This document shows, piece after piece, positions 34,435 through 43,269 of a DNA stretch of 64,000 nucleotides; positions within the stretch are counted from its first letter, which is position 1, and each line of letters begins with the position of its first letter. The stretch is from Luteimonas colneyensis. Lineage in GTDB: Bacteria; Pseudomonadota; Gammaproteobacteria; Xanthomonadales; Xanthomonadaceae. Position numbers and translations under genes: made by a program. The stretch covers positions 62,001 to 126,000 of the forward strand of contig NZ_JACSQJ010000008.1 of NCBI RefSeq assembly GCF_014836665.1, given 5' to 3'. Below the pieces are notes generated by a model. It saw nothing but the letters and a program-made list of their open reading frames with translations, did no database searches and was not told the origin of the DNA.

Positions 34435-35277
34435 ATGAACAAGCGGCAGTCCCGGATCTTCGCCATCGTCGCAACAGGCCTCGCCGCCGTGGCATTCCTC
34501 GGCCTGACCTGGTACAGCCATGCGCGCTTCGGCGAGCTGACCAACGCGCAAGACATCACGCCGGAAGTCACCCACGGCAAGGATGTCTGGCACAAGTACA
34601 ACTGCATCAACTGCCACACCCTGTTCGGCGAGGGTGCCTACTACGCGCCCGACCTGACCAAGATCGCGCAGCACCGCGGCGAAGCCTACCTCAAGGCCTA
34701 CATGCGCGACCCGTCGCAGTTCTACGACGAGCAGCGCCACCGTCGGCTGATGCCGACGCAGAACCTCAGCGAGGTCGAGATCGAGAACCTGGTCAAGTTC
34801 CTCGACTGGGTGTCGAAGGTCGACAACCAGGGCTGGCCGCCGCGGCCGATCCTGGTGTCCGGCGGAGCCGCGGTCGTCGCGGCGCAGGGCACCGAGGCCG
34901 GGGCCGCGGAAGCCCGTGCGGTCAGGCCCGTGCGCGCCGACAGTGATCCGCGCGCCATCGGCGAGAACCTGTTCGGCACGGCGGTGCCCGTCTGCACCGC
35001 CTGCCACTCGCTGCAACCCGGCGTGCAGCTGGCCGGCCCGTCGATGGCCGGCATGGCCGAGCGCGCGGCGCAGACGATCGCCTCCACGGACTACACCGGC
35101 AGCGCGACCGACGTCGAGGGCTACATCCGCGAGTCGATCGTCAACCCGAGCGCACACCTGGTGCCGGGCGCCATGTTCTCGGCGGAGGGCACCTCGTTCA
35201 TGCCCAACACCTACGCGGAAAGCCTGACCGCGGAGCAGGTCGACCAGCTCGTGGCCTTCCTTGGATCGATGAAATAA
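34435..35277 (+). CDS. norC: Nitric oxide reductase cytochrome c subunit NorC, with extra cytochrome c domain
   Basis: NorC passes electrons to NorB for 2 NO to N2O. Residues 1-135 are a normal NorC: membrane anchor (about 8-26), haem site CINCH (57-61) and axial Met106 (RRLMPTQNLS). After an Ala-rich linker (about 141-168) there is a second cytochrome c domain (170-280) with CTACH (187-191) and a likely axial Met256 (SFMPNTY), similar to the haem domain fused to subunit II of caa3 oxidases. The total of 280 residues is nearly twice the usual length (about 150). No frameshift or stop separates the parts. norB starts 39 bases downstream. Confidence 0.92.
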   Translation: MNKRQSRIFAIVATGLAAVAFLGLTWYSHARFGELTNAQDITPEVTHGKDVWHKYNCINCHTLFGEGAYYAPDLTKIAQHRGEAYLKAYMRDPSQFYDEQRHRRLMPTQNLSEVEIENLVKFLDWVSKVDNQGWPPRPILVSGGAAVVAAQGTEAGAAEARAVRPVRADSDPRAIGENLFGTAVPVCTACHSLQPGVQLAGPSMAGMAERAAQTIASTDYTGSATDVEGYIRESIVNPSAHLVPGAMFSAEGTSFMPNTYAESLTAEQVDQLVAFLGSMK

Positions 35278-35316
35278 GACTGGCGGGCGTCCTGCGCCGG
35301 CACCGGGAGATCATCC

Positions 35317-36684
35317 ATGCGTTACAAGTCCCAATCAGTGGCCTACTGGTACTTCGCGGTGGCGATGGTGCTGTTCGGGCTGCAGATCGTGTTCGGGCTG
35401 CTGTCGGCCGCAAAGTACCTGGGCCCGGACCCGCTCCTGTACATCCTGCCGTTCGACGTCACCAAGACGATCCACACCAACCTGCTGATCGTGTGGGTGC
35501 TGACGGGCTTCATGGGCGCGACCTACTGGATGGTGCCGGACGAGTCGCGCACCGAGCTGCACAGCACGAAGCTGGCCTACTGGCAGCTGGGACTTTGGAC
35601 GCTGATGGGCGTGACCGCGGTCATCGGCTACCTGTTCCGATACGGCACCGGCAACAAGCTGCTCGAGCAGCCGCTGCCGCACAAGCTCGTCATCGTCATC
35701 TGCATGCTGATGTTCCTCTACAACATCGGCATGACCATCAGGAAGTCCGGGCGGTTCACGACCACCGAGGGCGTGCTGCTGGGCGGGCTTGCGCTGTCGG
35801 CGATCCTGTACATCCCGGCGCTGCTGCACTACGAGAACTACACGGTCTCCATCTTCTACCGCTGGTGGACGATCCACCTGTGGGTCGAGGGCGTGTGGAT
35901 GATGATCATGGCCGGCTTCCTCGCCTACCTGCTGATCCGCCTGTCCGGCATCGATCGCGAGGTGATGGAGAAGTGGCTGTACGTGATCGTGGGCCTGGTG
36001 TTCTTCGCCGGCATCCTCGGCACCGCGCATCACTACTACTGGGTGGGCGTGCCGCATATCTGGCTGCCGATCGGCGGCTTCTTCAGCGCGCTGGAGCCGC
36101 TGGCGCTGGCCGCGATGGCGATCTACGCCTATGCGGCGATGCGCCGCGGGGGGGTGAAACATCCCAACTCGCTGGCCCTGCACTGGACCATCGGCAGCGC
36201 GATCTTCGCGCTGTTCGGCGCCGGCCTGCTCGGCCTGGCGCACACCTGGCCCAGCGTCAACAAGTGGACGCACGGCACGCTGATCACCGCGATGCATGCG
36301 CATTCGGCGTTCTATGGCGCCTACGCGATGATCGTCATGGCGATGATCACCTATGCGCTCCCGGGCCTGACCAACAGGCCGCAGGACAGGTATTCGCCGC
36401 TGGGTTACTGGGCATTCTGGCTGCAGGTGTCGGGCATGTTCGGGATGACGCTGTCCTTCGGCACCGCGGGCATCGCACAGGTGTACCTGGAGCGGATCAT
36501 GGGCATGGGCTATCTGGATGCCCAGCTCAAGGTCCAGGTGCATTTCCTGATGCTGATCCTGACCGCGACGATCTTCGCCACGGGCGTGGCCATGTTCATC
36601 TACGACTTCTTCCGCTACCGGCCGCGCTTCGACGTGGTCGCGGACGATGGCGACGCCGGGCTGCAGGTCGCACAGGAACGCTGA
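35317..36684 (+). CDS. norB: Nitric oxide reductase catalytic subunit NorB
   Basis: A 455-residue, twelve-helix haem-copper oxidase-family subunit that reduces NO to N2O at a haem b3/FeB centre. FeB ligands are His187 (IHLWVEG), His238 and His239 (GTAHHYYW), with the FeB-near Glu191. The haem b ligands His53 and His329 and haem b3 ligand His327 (MHAHSAFYG) are in place. No quinol-oxidising N-terminal extension is present, so it is a cytochrome c-type NOR. It is followed by norQ after a 3-base gap. Confidence 0.96.
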   Translation: MRYKSQSVAYWYFAVAMVLFGLQIVFGLLSAAKYLGPDPLLYILPFDVTKTIHTNLLIVWVLTGFMGATYWMVPDESRTELHSTKLAYWQLGLWTLMGVTAVIGYLFRYGTGNKLLEQPLPHKLVIVICMLMFLYNIGMTIRKSGRFTTTEGVLLGGLALSAILYIPALLHYENYTVSIFYRWWTIHLWVEGVWMMIMAGFLAYLLIRLSGIDREVMEKWLYVIVGLVFFAGILGTAHHYYWVGVPHIWLPIGGFFSALEPLALAAMAIYAYAAMRRGGVKHPNSLALHWTIGSAIFALFGAGLLGLAHTWPSVNKWTHGTLITAMHAHSAFYGAYAMIVMAMITYALPGLTNRPQDRYSPLGYWAFWLQVSGMFGMTLSFGTAGIAQVYLERIMGMGYLDAQLKVQVHFLMLILTATIFATGVAMFIYDFFRYRPRFDVVADDGDAGLQVAQER

Positions 36685-36687
36685 CCG

Positions 36688-37488
36688 GTGCTCGAGCATG
36701 CAGGGCCGGCCGGTGCCGGCCCGTACTACCTGCCCACCGGCAACGAGGTCGGCATCGTCGAGCAGTGTCACGCCGGGGGATTGGCGGTGATGCTCAAGGG
36801 CCCGACCGGCTGCGGCAAGACCCGCTTCGTCGAGCACATGGCCTGGCGCCTCGGGCGCCCGCTGATCACCGTGTCCTGCCACGACGACCTGACCGCGAGC
36901 GACCTGATCGGCCGCTTCCTGATCCGCCACGACGACACCGTGTGGCAGGACGGCCCGCTGACCCGGGCGGTGCGCGAGGGCGCGATCTGCTACCTCGACG
37001 AAGTGGTCGAGGCGCGACAGGACACCATCGTCGTCCTGCATCCGCTCACCGACTACCGCCGCATCCTGCCGATCGATCGCACCGGCGAAACCCTGGAAGC
37101 GGCGCCGGGCTTCCAGCTGGTGATCTCGTACAACCCCGGCTACCAGCGCATGCTCAAGGACCTCAAGCCGAGTACGCGCCAGCGCTTCGTCGCCATCGAA
37201 CTGGGCTTTCCGGAGGCACCTGCGGAAGCCGCGATCGTCAGCAACGAAAGCGGCGTGGAGGGCGGCACGGCGATGGCGCTGGTCGAGCTGGCTGGCCGAC
37301 TGCGCTCGCTGCGCGACCGCGGACTGGCGGAAGTGCCGAGTACGCGGCTCCTCATCGCCGCCGGGCGCCTGATCGCCAGTGGCATCGGCCTGCGCGAGGC
37401 CTGCAACGCCGCCGTGGTCGCGCCGCTCAGCGACGACCCGACCCTGCTCGGCGCGATGCGCGAACTCGTCGATGCGATGTTCCCCTAG
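36688..37488 (+). CDS. norQ: NorQ, MoxR-type AAA+ ATPase
   Basis: A 266-residue AAA+ chaperone needed to activate NorCB, probably by inserting FeB together with NorD. It has Walker A GPTGCGKT, Walker B AICYLDEVVEA, the YYLPTGNEV start and the sensor segment LVISYNPGYQ. The GTG at 36688 is 3 bases after the norB stop. Spacing to norD is 12 bases. Confidence 0.94.
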   Translation: MLEHAGPAGAGPYYLPTGNEVGIVEQCHAGGLAVMLKGPTGCGKTRFVEHMAWRLGRPLITVSCHDDLTASDLIGRFLIRHDDTVWQDGPLTRAVREGAICYLDEVVEARQDTIVVLHPLTDYRRILPIDRTGETLEAAPGFQLVISYNPGYQRMLKDLKPSTRQRFVAIELGFPEAPAEAAIVSNESGVEGGTAMALVELAGRLRSLRDRGLAEVPSTRLLIAAGRLIASGIGLREACNAAVVAPLSDDPTLLGAMRELVDAMFP

Positions 37489-37500
37489 GCGGTAGTCGAC

Positions 37501-39516
37501 GTGGCCGAAGCCGAAGACCTGGTCGTCGATGTCGCGCGGCACGCCACCGTCTTCATCCGCGACACCTGGCGGCGGCATTACGCCCGCGAGCCCGACGCTC
37601 CGGTCACGCTGGCCTCGCTGCTGCGGCGGCTCGACCTCCTGGTTTCGGCGGCCTGTGGCGGCAGCATTGCGATGCGCGTGGCGCTGCCGCCGGCGCGCCC
37701 GACCGTGCTGCACCGGCTGTTCCACCGCCGCGCCTATCCGCGCCACCGCCAGGCCGTGCCGGCAACAGATGGCGCCACGATCTGGTTGCCCGGTGACGTC
37801 GGCACCTGCGACGCAGCCGAGGCCTCCGCGCTCTATCGCGCGATGGCCCTGCAGCAGGCCTTCCGCGCGCGCCGCGGTGGCGTGCAGGCGATCCTCGAGC
37901 TCGACACGCCGCTGCTGCGCGACACCGCGCTGGTGCTCGAAGCGCAGGCCGCGGAAGCGGTCGTCGCCCGCGGATTCCCCGGCCTGCTGCCGGCGCTGCG
38001 GCGGCTGCGGCGCCTGGCGCTGGCCGCTCGCCCGGCCCTGGCCGATTTCGCCCCGGCCAGGCAACTGCTGGAGCGCCTCGCCAGGGAGATTCTCGAGGGC
38101 GAGCCCGGCGACCCGGCGCCGGTCGAAGAGGTGATCCAGCGTGCCCGGGGCCTGGTAAAGGCCTGGGCCATCGACCCCACCGACGCCCGCAGCCTCGGTC
38201 CGATGCCCCTCTACCGCGACTGGTGGACGGGCGAGTTGCGTGGCGGTGGCGGCAGCGCGCGCTCCATTGACGGCAAGCCGATGGGTCACGCGGACGATGC
38301 CGACGCGGGGCCCGTGCGCAGCGCCCGCATGGAACGGCGCCCGGAAGCGCGCGAGGCCATCGAGGACGAGGACAAGGCAAGCGAGCCGGGCGTGTGGATG
38401 ATCCAGCAGGATGCGCCGCACGAAGTGGCCGAGGACCCCTTCGGACTGCAGCGGCCGGTGGACCGCGACGACGAGACCAGCGCCGACGAATACGGCGACA
38501 TGCTGTCCGAGCTGTCGTCCACGCGCATGGTCGCCGCCCCCGACCCGCCGCGCGAAGTGCTGCTGTCCGACGATCCGCCCGCCAGCCGCGCGCGGATGGA
38601 GTTCGACGCCCCCGAAGCCGGCGGCACCCGCTTCCGCTATCCCGAGTGGGACCACGCCAGCGCCACCTATCTCGAGCAGGGCACCACCGTGCGCCTGATG
38701 CCGCCGGCGGCGGGAAGCGCCTCCTGGGTCGATGCCACGCTGGCCCGCCACCGCTCGCATCTCGACGGCATCCGCCGGCAGTTCGAAGCCCTGCGTCCCG
38801 AGCGCGTGCGCCTGCGCCGCCAGGGCGATGGCGACGACATCGACATCGATGCCTGCGTCCAGGGCCGCGCGGACCTGCGCGCCGGGGGTTTCCTGCGCGA
38901 TGGCCTGTACGAGGCGCGCCGGCCAGGCCGGCGCAGCATCGCCGTTTCGCTGCTGGTCGATGCCAGCGGCTCGACCGATGGCTTCATCGGCGGCGGCCGC
39001 CGGGTCATCGACGTCGAGCGCGAGGCCCTGCTGCTGGTCTGCGTCGCCCTGCAGGGCCTGGGCGAGCTGTTCTCGGTCATGGCCTTCTCCGGCCAGGGCC
39101 CGCACGGCGTCACCGTGCGCATGCTGAAGGACTACGACGAAACCTACGGGCACGAGGTCGCGCTGCGCATCGCCGGCCTCGAGCCCGAGAGCTACACGCG
39201 CGCCGGCGCCGCCATCCGCCATGCCACGACACTGCTGATGCGCCAGCCCGCCGAACACCGGCTGCTGCTGGTGCTCTCCGACGGCAAGCCCAACGACGCC
39301 GACCGCTACGACGGCCGGTTCGGCGTCGAGGACATGCGCCAGTCGGTGACCGAAGCGCGGCTGCAGGGCATCTTCCCGTTCTGCCTGACGGTGGACCTGC
39401 AGGCACCGGGGTATCTGCCCAAGGTGTTCGGGCCGGACAACTATGCGGTGTTGTCGGCGCCGGAGCGGCTGCCGCTGGTGCTGCTGGACTGGACGCGGCG
39501 GTTGCTGGCGCGGTGA
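37501..39516 (+). CDS. norD: NorD, von Willebrand factor A protein for NOR activation
   Basis: A 671-residue partner of NorQ. The N-terminal half is helical and variable, with an acidic middle region (about 290-350, EDEDKASEPG). The C-terminal VWA domain (about 480-670) has the MIDAS motif LLVDASGSTD and VLSDGKPND. The MoxR/VWA pair remodels target complexes, here NorB. GTG 37501 follows norQ by 12 bases. No norE or norF is seen downstream. It closes the five-gene nor cluster. Confidence 0.92.
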   Translation: MAEAEDLVVDVARHATVFIRDTWRRHYAREPDAPVTLASLLRRLDLLVSAACGGSIAMRVALPPARPTVLHRLFHRRAYPRHRQAVPATDGATIWLPGDVGTCDAAEASALYRAMALQQAFRARRGGVQAILELDTPLLRDTALVLEAQAAEAVVARGFPGLLPALRRLRRLALAARPALADFAPARQLLERLAREILEGEPGDPAPVEEVIQRARGLVKAWAIDPTDARSLGPMPLYRDWWTGELRGGGGSARSIDGKPMGHADDADAGPVRSARMERRPEAREAIEDEDKASEPGVWMIQQDAPHEVAEDPFGLQRPVDRDDETSADEYGDMLSELSSTRMVAAPDPPREVLLSDDPPASRARMEFDAPEAGGTRFRYPEWDHASATYLEQGTTVRLMPPAAGSASWVDATLARHRSHLDGIRRQFEALRPERVRLRRQGDGDDIDIDACVQGRADLRAGGFLRDGLYEARRPGRRSIAVSLLVDASGSTDGFIGGGRRVIDVEREALLLVCVALQGLGELFSVMAFSGQGPHGVTVRMLKDYDETYGHEVALRIAGLEPESYTRAGAAIRHATTLLMRQPAEHRLLLVLSDGKPNDADRYDGRFGVEDMRQSVTEARLQGIFPFCLTVDLQAPGYLPKVFGPDNYAVLSAPERLPLVLLDWTRRLLAR

Positions 39517-39632
39517 GGGTGCCCGGGCGGCGACAAGCCTGGCATTCGCCGCGACGCGCACGCCCGGACGGCAGCGGGTGACGCGCGGGCGCGCCGGCCG
39601 CACACTGGCCAACCCCGGACTGGAGACATCCC

Positions 39633-40745
39633 ATGCGTGGACTGGAACTGCGGTCACTGGCCACGCGCGACGGCCAGCTGCGCCTGAGCCTGGAAGACGC
39701 TACGCCTGGCGAACCCGGCCCGGATGAGCTGGTGGTGCGGGTGGAGGCCACGCCCATCAACCCGTCCGACCTCGGCCTGCTGATCGGCCCCGCCGACCTG
39801 GCGACCGCCAGGGCCGAGGGGACGCCGGAGCGGCCGGTGGTGGTGGCCGACATTCCCACGCAGCGGCTGGGCGCGATCAGGGACCGGCTGGACCAGTCGC
39901 TCGCCGTCGGCAACGAGGGCGCCGGCACCGTGGTCGCGGCGGGCGACCACGTCCGGCAATTCCTCGGGCGCAAGGTCGGCATGCTCGGCGGCGGCATGTA
40001 CGCGGAGCTGCGCAGGCTGCCGGCGCGCGACTGCATCCTGCTGCCGGAGGGCGCGGACGTGGCGGACGGGGCGTCGATGTTCGTCAACCCGCTGACCTCG
40101 CTGGGCTTCACCGAGACCATGAAGGCCGAGGGCCACAGCGCGATCGTGCACACCGCTGCGGCCTCGAACCTCGGCCAGATGCTCAACCGGATCTGCATCG
40201 GGGACGGGATCGGGCTGGTCAATATCGTGCGCAGCCAGGCGCAAGCCGAGCTGCTGCACGCGATCGGCGCGCGGCACGTCGTCGACAGCACGTCACCCGG
40301 TTTCCAGGCGGAACTCACGCAGGCGATCCGCGAGACCGGCGCCACCATCGCCTTCGACGCGATCGGCGGCGGCACGCTCGCCGGGCAGATCCTGCAGGCG
40401 ATGGAGGCAGCGGCCGACCGCGGCGCGGGCTACAGCCCCTACGGCTCCAACGCGCCCAAGCAGGTCTACATCTACGGCAGCCTGGACACCGGGCCGACGG
40501 TGCTCCACCGCACCTTCGGCTTCACCTGGAACGTGGGTGGCTGGCTGCTGACGCCGTTCCTGCAGAAGGCGGGACCCGCGGTCGCGGCGCGGATGCGGCA
40601 GCGCGTGGCCGACGAACTCACCACCACATTCGCCAGCCGTTACACCCGCACCATCAGCCTGCGCGACGCGCTGCAGCTCGACACCCTGCGCGATTACGAG
40701 CGCAAGGCGACGGGCGAGAAGTACCTGATCGACCCGTCGCGCTGA
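39633..40745 (+). CDS. Medium-chain dehydrogenase/quinone oxidoreductase-like protein
   Basis: A 370-residue MDR-superfamily protein: GroES-like N-terminal half (EATPINPSDLGLLIG, NEGAGTVVAAG) and Rossmann half (IVHTAAASNLGQMLNRI, HVVDSTSP, FDAIGGG). The zinc ligands of true alcohol dehydrogenases are missing, so an NAD(P)H quinone or enoyl reductase activity is more likely. The C-terminal part (VLHRTFGFTWNVGGWLLTPFLQKAG) is unusual and hydrophobic. It starts 116 bases after norD and is convergent with the truncated TetR gene. Substrate unknown. Confidence 0.85.
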   Translation: MRGLELRSLATRDGQLRLSLEDATPGEPGPDELVVRVEATPINPSDLGLLIGPADLATARAEGTPERPVVVADIPTQRLGAIRDRLDQSLAVGNEGAGTVVAAGDHVRQFLGRKVGMLGGGMYAELRRLPARDCILLPEGADVADGASMFVNPLTSLGFTETMKAEGHSAIVHTAAASNLGQMLNRICIGDGIGLVNIVRSQAQAELLHAIGARHVVDSTSPGFQAELTQAIRETGATIAFDAIGGGTLAGQILQAMEAAADRGAGYSPYGSNAPKQVYIYGSLDTGPTVLHRTFGFTWNVGGWLLTPFLQKAGPAVAARMRQRVADELTTTFASRYTRTISLRDALQLDTLRDYERKATGEKYLIDPSR

Positions 40746-40865
40746 GGATCGGACCGGTGGCACCGGTTCGGCAGGGTGGCGGGCGCGCGGGTGCCGGGAT
40801 GCGGGGGGCGCGCCGCGCGATGGTCGAGTGGTAGCGCAGCCCGTGCAACGCCCTTGCGCACGGTG

Positions 40866-41354
40866 TCAGCGCGGCTGCAGCTGGTCGAGCAGCATCCCGC
40901 GATGGATGCGGCGCACCTGCTCCAGCGGGTAGGGGGAATCCTTGCCCAGGATCCGCCGGCCCACCATCCACAGCAACGCCGGGGCGACCGAAAGCGAGAA
41001 CAGCTCGGTCAGAGGGCTGTCGCGCAGCACCCCGCGGCGCACGCAGGCATCGACCAGCGCCTGCTCTTCGGCGCGGTACTTCTGCACGACCTGATCGTGC
41101 CAGCGCCGGACCAGGTCGGGGGCACGCGCGCTCTCGGCCAGTACCAGCCGGTACAGCTCGGCGAACACCGGGTTCTGCACCATGCTGTATATCCGGTCGA
41201 GATAGGCGTCCACCATGTCCGGCAGTGCGACCGTGCCATCGGGTTGCCAGATCGCGTCGGCGTCCAGCCTGGCGTTGAGCAGCACTTGGCCAAGGAGCGC
41301 CTCGAATATCGCGTCCTTGCCCGGGAAGCCTGGACTTGCCACAGAACCTGTCAC
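40866..41354 (-). pseudogene. 5'-truncated TetR-family regulator
   Basis: The 162-codon frame carries only the ligand-binding part of a TetR/AcrR regulator. It enters at the end of the HTH domain (FPGKDAIFEALLGQVLL, where intact proteins read like YFPGKDALFEALL) and continues to a normal C-terminus (RRIHRGMLLDQLQPR). The roughly 45 residues of the DNA-binding domain are absent, and the preceding codons (MTGSVASPG) have no similarity to it. The breakpoint lies next to an 11-bp direct repeat and about 150 bases from tRNA-Met. It cannot bind DNA in the usual way, so I call it a remnant. Confidence 0.72.
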
Positions 41355-41440
41355 AGGCCATTCCGGCGCTTTTCGGGGTGGGCTGGCTCGGGCCCTTCAA
41401 CAGTGAGCCCAGTCCGACTGTGACTGTCGACCTGTCACAG
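41346..41440. repeat. 11-bp direct repeat beside truncated TetR gene
   Basis: ACCTGTCACAG occurs at 41346-41356 and again at 41430-41440. The first copy covers the 5' end of the truncated TetR frame and the second abuts the tRNA-Met terminator. It could mark a deletion or former insertion, but is short enough to arise by chance. Confidence 0.4.
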
Positions 41441-41466
41441 AAAAGCCCGCATCGAGGGCGGGCTTT
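41441..41466 (-). terminator. Rho-independent terminator of tRNA-Met
   Basis: A 9-bp stem (AAAGCCCGC, 41442-41450, with GCGGGCTTT, 41458-41466) has a 7-base loop and ends in UUUU on the minus strand. It lies 34 bases after the tRNA 3' end. Confidence 0.85.
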
Positions 41467-41499
41467 CATCGGCTAATGCATTGATTTCATTCGGAAATC

Positions 41500-41576
41500 T
41501 GGTGGCTATGGGTGGAATCGAACCACCGACCTCGGGATTATGAGTCTCGCGCTCTAACCGTCTGAGCTACATAGCC
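41500..41576 (-). tRNA. tRNA-Met (anticodon CAT, elongator type)
   Basis: A 77-nt cloverleaf on the minus strand. Acceptor GGCTATG pairs with CATAGCC, the D arm is AGCTCAGACGGTTAGAGC, the anticodon loop is CTCATAA, the T arm is GGTGGTTCGATTCCACC, and CCA is encoded (41500-41502). The A-U-rich acceptor end and the D-arm sequence suggest the elongator rather than the initiator, which lacks a 1-72 pair. CAT tRNAs modified to read AUA (Ile2) look alike and are not fully excluded. Confidence 0.93.
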
Positions 41577-41729
41577 ATGGGCTCTAGCGCATCGCGCTTC
41601 GAGCCCGCAATTGTCCACCAGTCCGGCCCTCGCGTCAAACCCCCGGGCGCGGCTTGTCCCTCCCGGCGGCCCGTGGCAGAGTCGGACGCAGTGACGCTGA
41701 AAGCGTCGAAAGACTCGGGAGTCCGCATC

Positions 41730-42347
41730 GTGATCGATCCGGACGGCTATCGCCCCAACGTGGGCATCGTGTTGATGAACCCCGACGGCCGGGTGTTCTG
41801 GGCGCGTCGCGTGCGCCGTGACGGCTGGCAGTTCCCGCAGGGCGGGATGAACTCCGACGAGACGCCGCTCGAGGCCATGTACCGGGAGCTGCGGGAGGAG
41901 ACCGGGCTGACCGCCGGCCACGTCGACGTGCTGGGCGTCACGCCGGGCTGGCTGCGCTACAGGCTGCCGCCGCGGGCCGTCCGCCGCAACGACCGCCTGG
42001 TCTGCATCGGCCAGAAACAGGTCTGGTACCTGCTGCGCTTCACCGGCAACGACGCCGACCTGCGCCTGGACCTGACCGACAAGCCGGAGTTCGACCACTG
42101 GCGTTGGGTCGACTTCTGGTACCCGCTGGAGCACGTCGTCACCTTCAAGCGCGGCGTCTACGTGCGCGCGCTGCAGCACCTGGCGCCGTTCGCGCGGCAG
42201 GTCGCGGGTTCGGCCGCGGTGCCGACCATCAGCCTCGAGACCCAGCGCAGCCGTGGTCGCGCGGGGGGCGCGGGGCCGGGGGACCGTTTCCGTGGTGCGC
42301 CCCGGGTACCGGCCGGCGCCCGGCGCTCCTCGGGCGAGCCGTCCTGA
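41730..42347 (+). CDS. rppH: RNA pyrophosphohydrolase (Nudix)
   Basis: RppH removes pyrophosphate from 5' ends of mRNA and so starts RNase E decay. The 205-residue protein has the Nudix box [38 protein letters not shown] at the start, WQFPQGG and the [11 protein letters not shown] block. GTG 41730 is chosen because homologues begin at this IDPDG and GGGAG lies 8 bases before it. The C-terminal 40 residues are low-complexity Gly/Arg/Pro, longer than in E. coli. The gene starts 153 bases from tRNA-Met on the other strand. Confidence 0.93.
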   Translation: MIDPDGYRPNVGIVLMNPDGRVFWARRVRRDGWQFPQGGMNSDETPLEAMYRELREETGLTAGHVDVLGVTPGWLRYRLPPRAVRRNDRLVCIGQKQVWYLLRFTGNDADLRLDLTDKPEFDHWRWVDFWYPLEHVVTFKRGVYVRALQHLAPFARQVAGSAAVPTISLETQRSRGRAGGAGPGDRFRGAPRVPAGARRSSGEPS

Positions 42348-42367
42348 ATGCGGACGAATCTCGTTCA

Positions 42368-42400
42368 GTATTGACAATCATTCTCATGTGCGCCGACAAT
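42368..42400 (+). promoter_or_regulatory. bfd promoter with overlapping Fur box
   Basis: TTGACA (42371-42376) and GACAAT (42395-42400) with an 18-base spacer form a sigma-70-type promoter. The stretch TTGACAATCATTCTCAT covering the -35 and spacer matches the Fur-box pattern of AATCATT-type hexamers. Iron-replete Fur should therefore repress bfd. The inferred transcription start near 42407 lies after ATG 42386, which rules that codon out. Confidence 0.72.
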
Positions 42401-42430
42401 GCACGCGTCCCGGATTCCGCGAGCCATGCC

Positions 42431-42637
42431 GTGTACGTCTGTGTCTGCAATGGGGTCACCGACCATGAGATCCGCCAGGCGGCGGCTGCCGGCTGCGGCA
42501 GCATGGCCGAACTGACCATGCGCACCGGCTGCGGCGCCAGCTGCGGCAGCTGCGTGGGCACCGCGGCGGCGCTGCTGGAAGAGGAAGCCGGCACGCGCCG
42601 GGTCCTGCACGAGCTCCCCCTGGCCCACGCGGCCTGA
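42431..42637 (+). CDS. bfd: Bacterioferritin-associated ferredoxin
   Basis: Bfd is a 2Fe-2S ferredoxin that reduces ferric iron in bacterioferritin to release it. With GTG 42431 as start the protein has 68 residues, and the cluster cysteines fall at Cys4, Cys6, Cys38 and Cys41, exactly the E. coli positions. ATG 42386 is within the promoter and would add 15 unmatched residues. A Fur box controls it. bfr follows 127 bases downstream with its own ribosome-binding site and possible promoter (TAGAGT, 42728-42733). Confidence 0.92.
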   Translation: MYVCVCNGVTDHEIRQAAAAGCGSMAELTMRTGCGASCGSCVGTAAALLEEEAGTRRVLHELPLAHAA

Positions 42638-42764
42638 CCCGTACGCGCGAAGCAGGCCCGGCCTGCGGTCGGGATGCGGCTGCGGATGATCACGATTCCC
42701 GTTCCGGCATGGCGCCATCGCAGGCGCTAGAGTCCCCGGCATCCATTCCAGCAGGAGGCATGCC

Positions 42765-43235
42765 ATGAAGGGCGACCCCAAGGTCATCGAGTTCCTCAAC
42801 AAGGCGCTCTACAACGAGCTCACCGCGATCAACCAGTACTTCCTGCACGCCAAGATGCTGAAGAACTGGGGCATCGAGGAGCTCGCCAAGCACGAGTACG
42901 AGGAATCGATCGACGAGATGAAGCACGCCGACCGGCTGGCGGACCGCATCCTGTTCCTCGAGGGCCTGCCGAACTTCCAGGCGCTGGGCAAGCTGCGCGT
43001 CGGCGAAACGCCGCGCGAGATCCTGGAATGCGACCTGTCGCTGGAGCTGGACGGCCTTCCGCTGCTGCGCGAGGCCATCACCTACTGCGACGGCATCAAG
43101 GACTACACCAGCGGCCGCCTGTTCAAGGACATCCTCGATTCCGAGGAAGAGCACGTCGACTGGATCGAGACTCAGCTTGACCTGATCAACCGCATCGGCG
43201 AGCAGAATTACCTGCAGTCGAAGATGGGCGGCTGA
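42765..43235 (+). CDS. bfr: Bacterioferritin
   Basis: Bfr is a 24-subunit iron store. The 156-residue protein has the full ferroxidase site: Glu18, Tyr25, Glu51, His54, Glu94, Glu127 and His130, and Met52, which binds haem between two subunits (DEMKHAD). The start has the strong site AGGAGG. Pairing with bfd gives a storage and release unit. It is a haem-type Bfr rather than a Dps or FtnA. Confidence 0.96.
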   Translation: MKGDPKVIEFLNKALYNELTAINQYFLHAKMLKNWGIEELAKHEYEESIDEMKHADRLADRILFLEGLPNFQALGKLRVGETPREILECDLSLELDGLPLLREAITYCDGIKDYTSGRLFKDILDSEEEHVDWIETQLDLINRIGEQNYLQSKMGG

Positions 43236-43269
43236 GGCCGCCCCATCCATCCCCTCGCGCGCAGGTCGC

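Noticed and set aside
35335..39657. A 1440-codon minus-strand frame across norB, norQ and norD
   Set aside because: It is a GC-skew artefact: no domain, and the plus-strand genes have full catalytic motifs.
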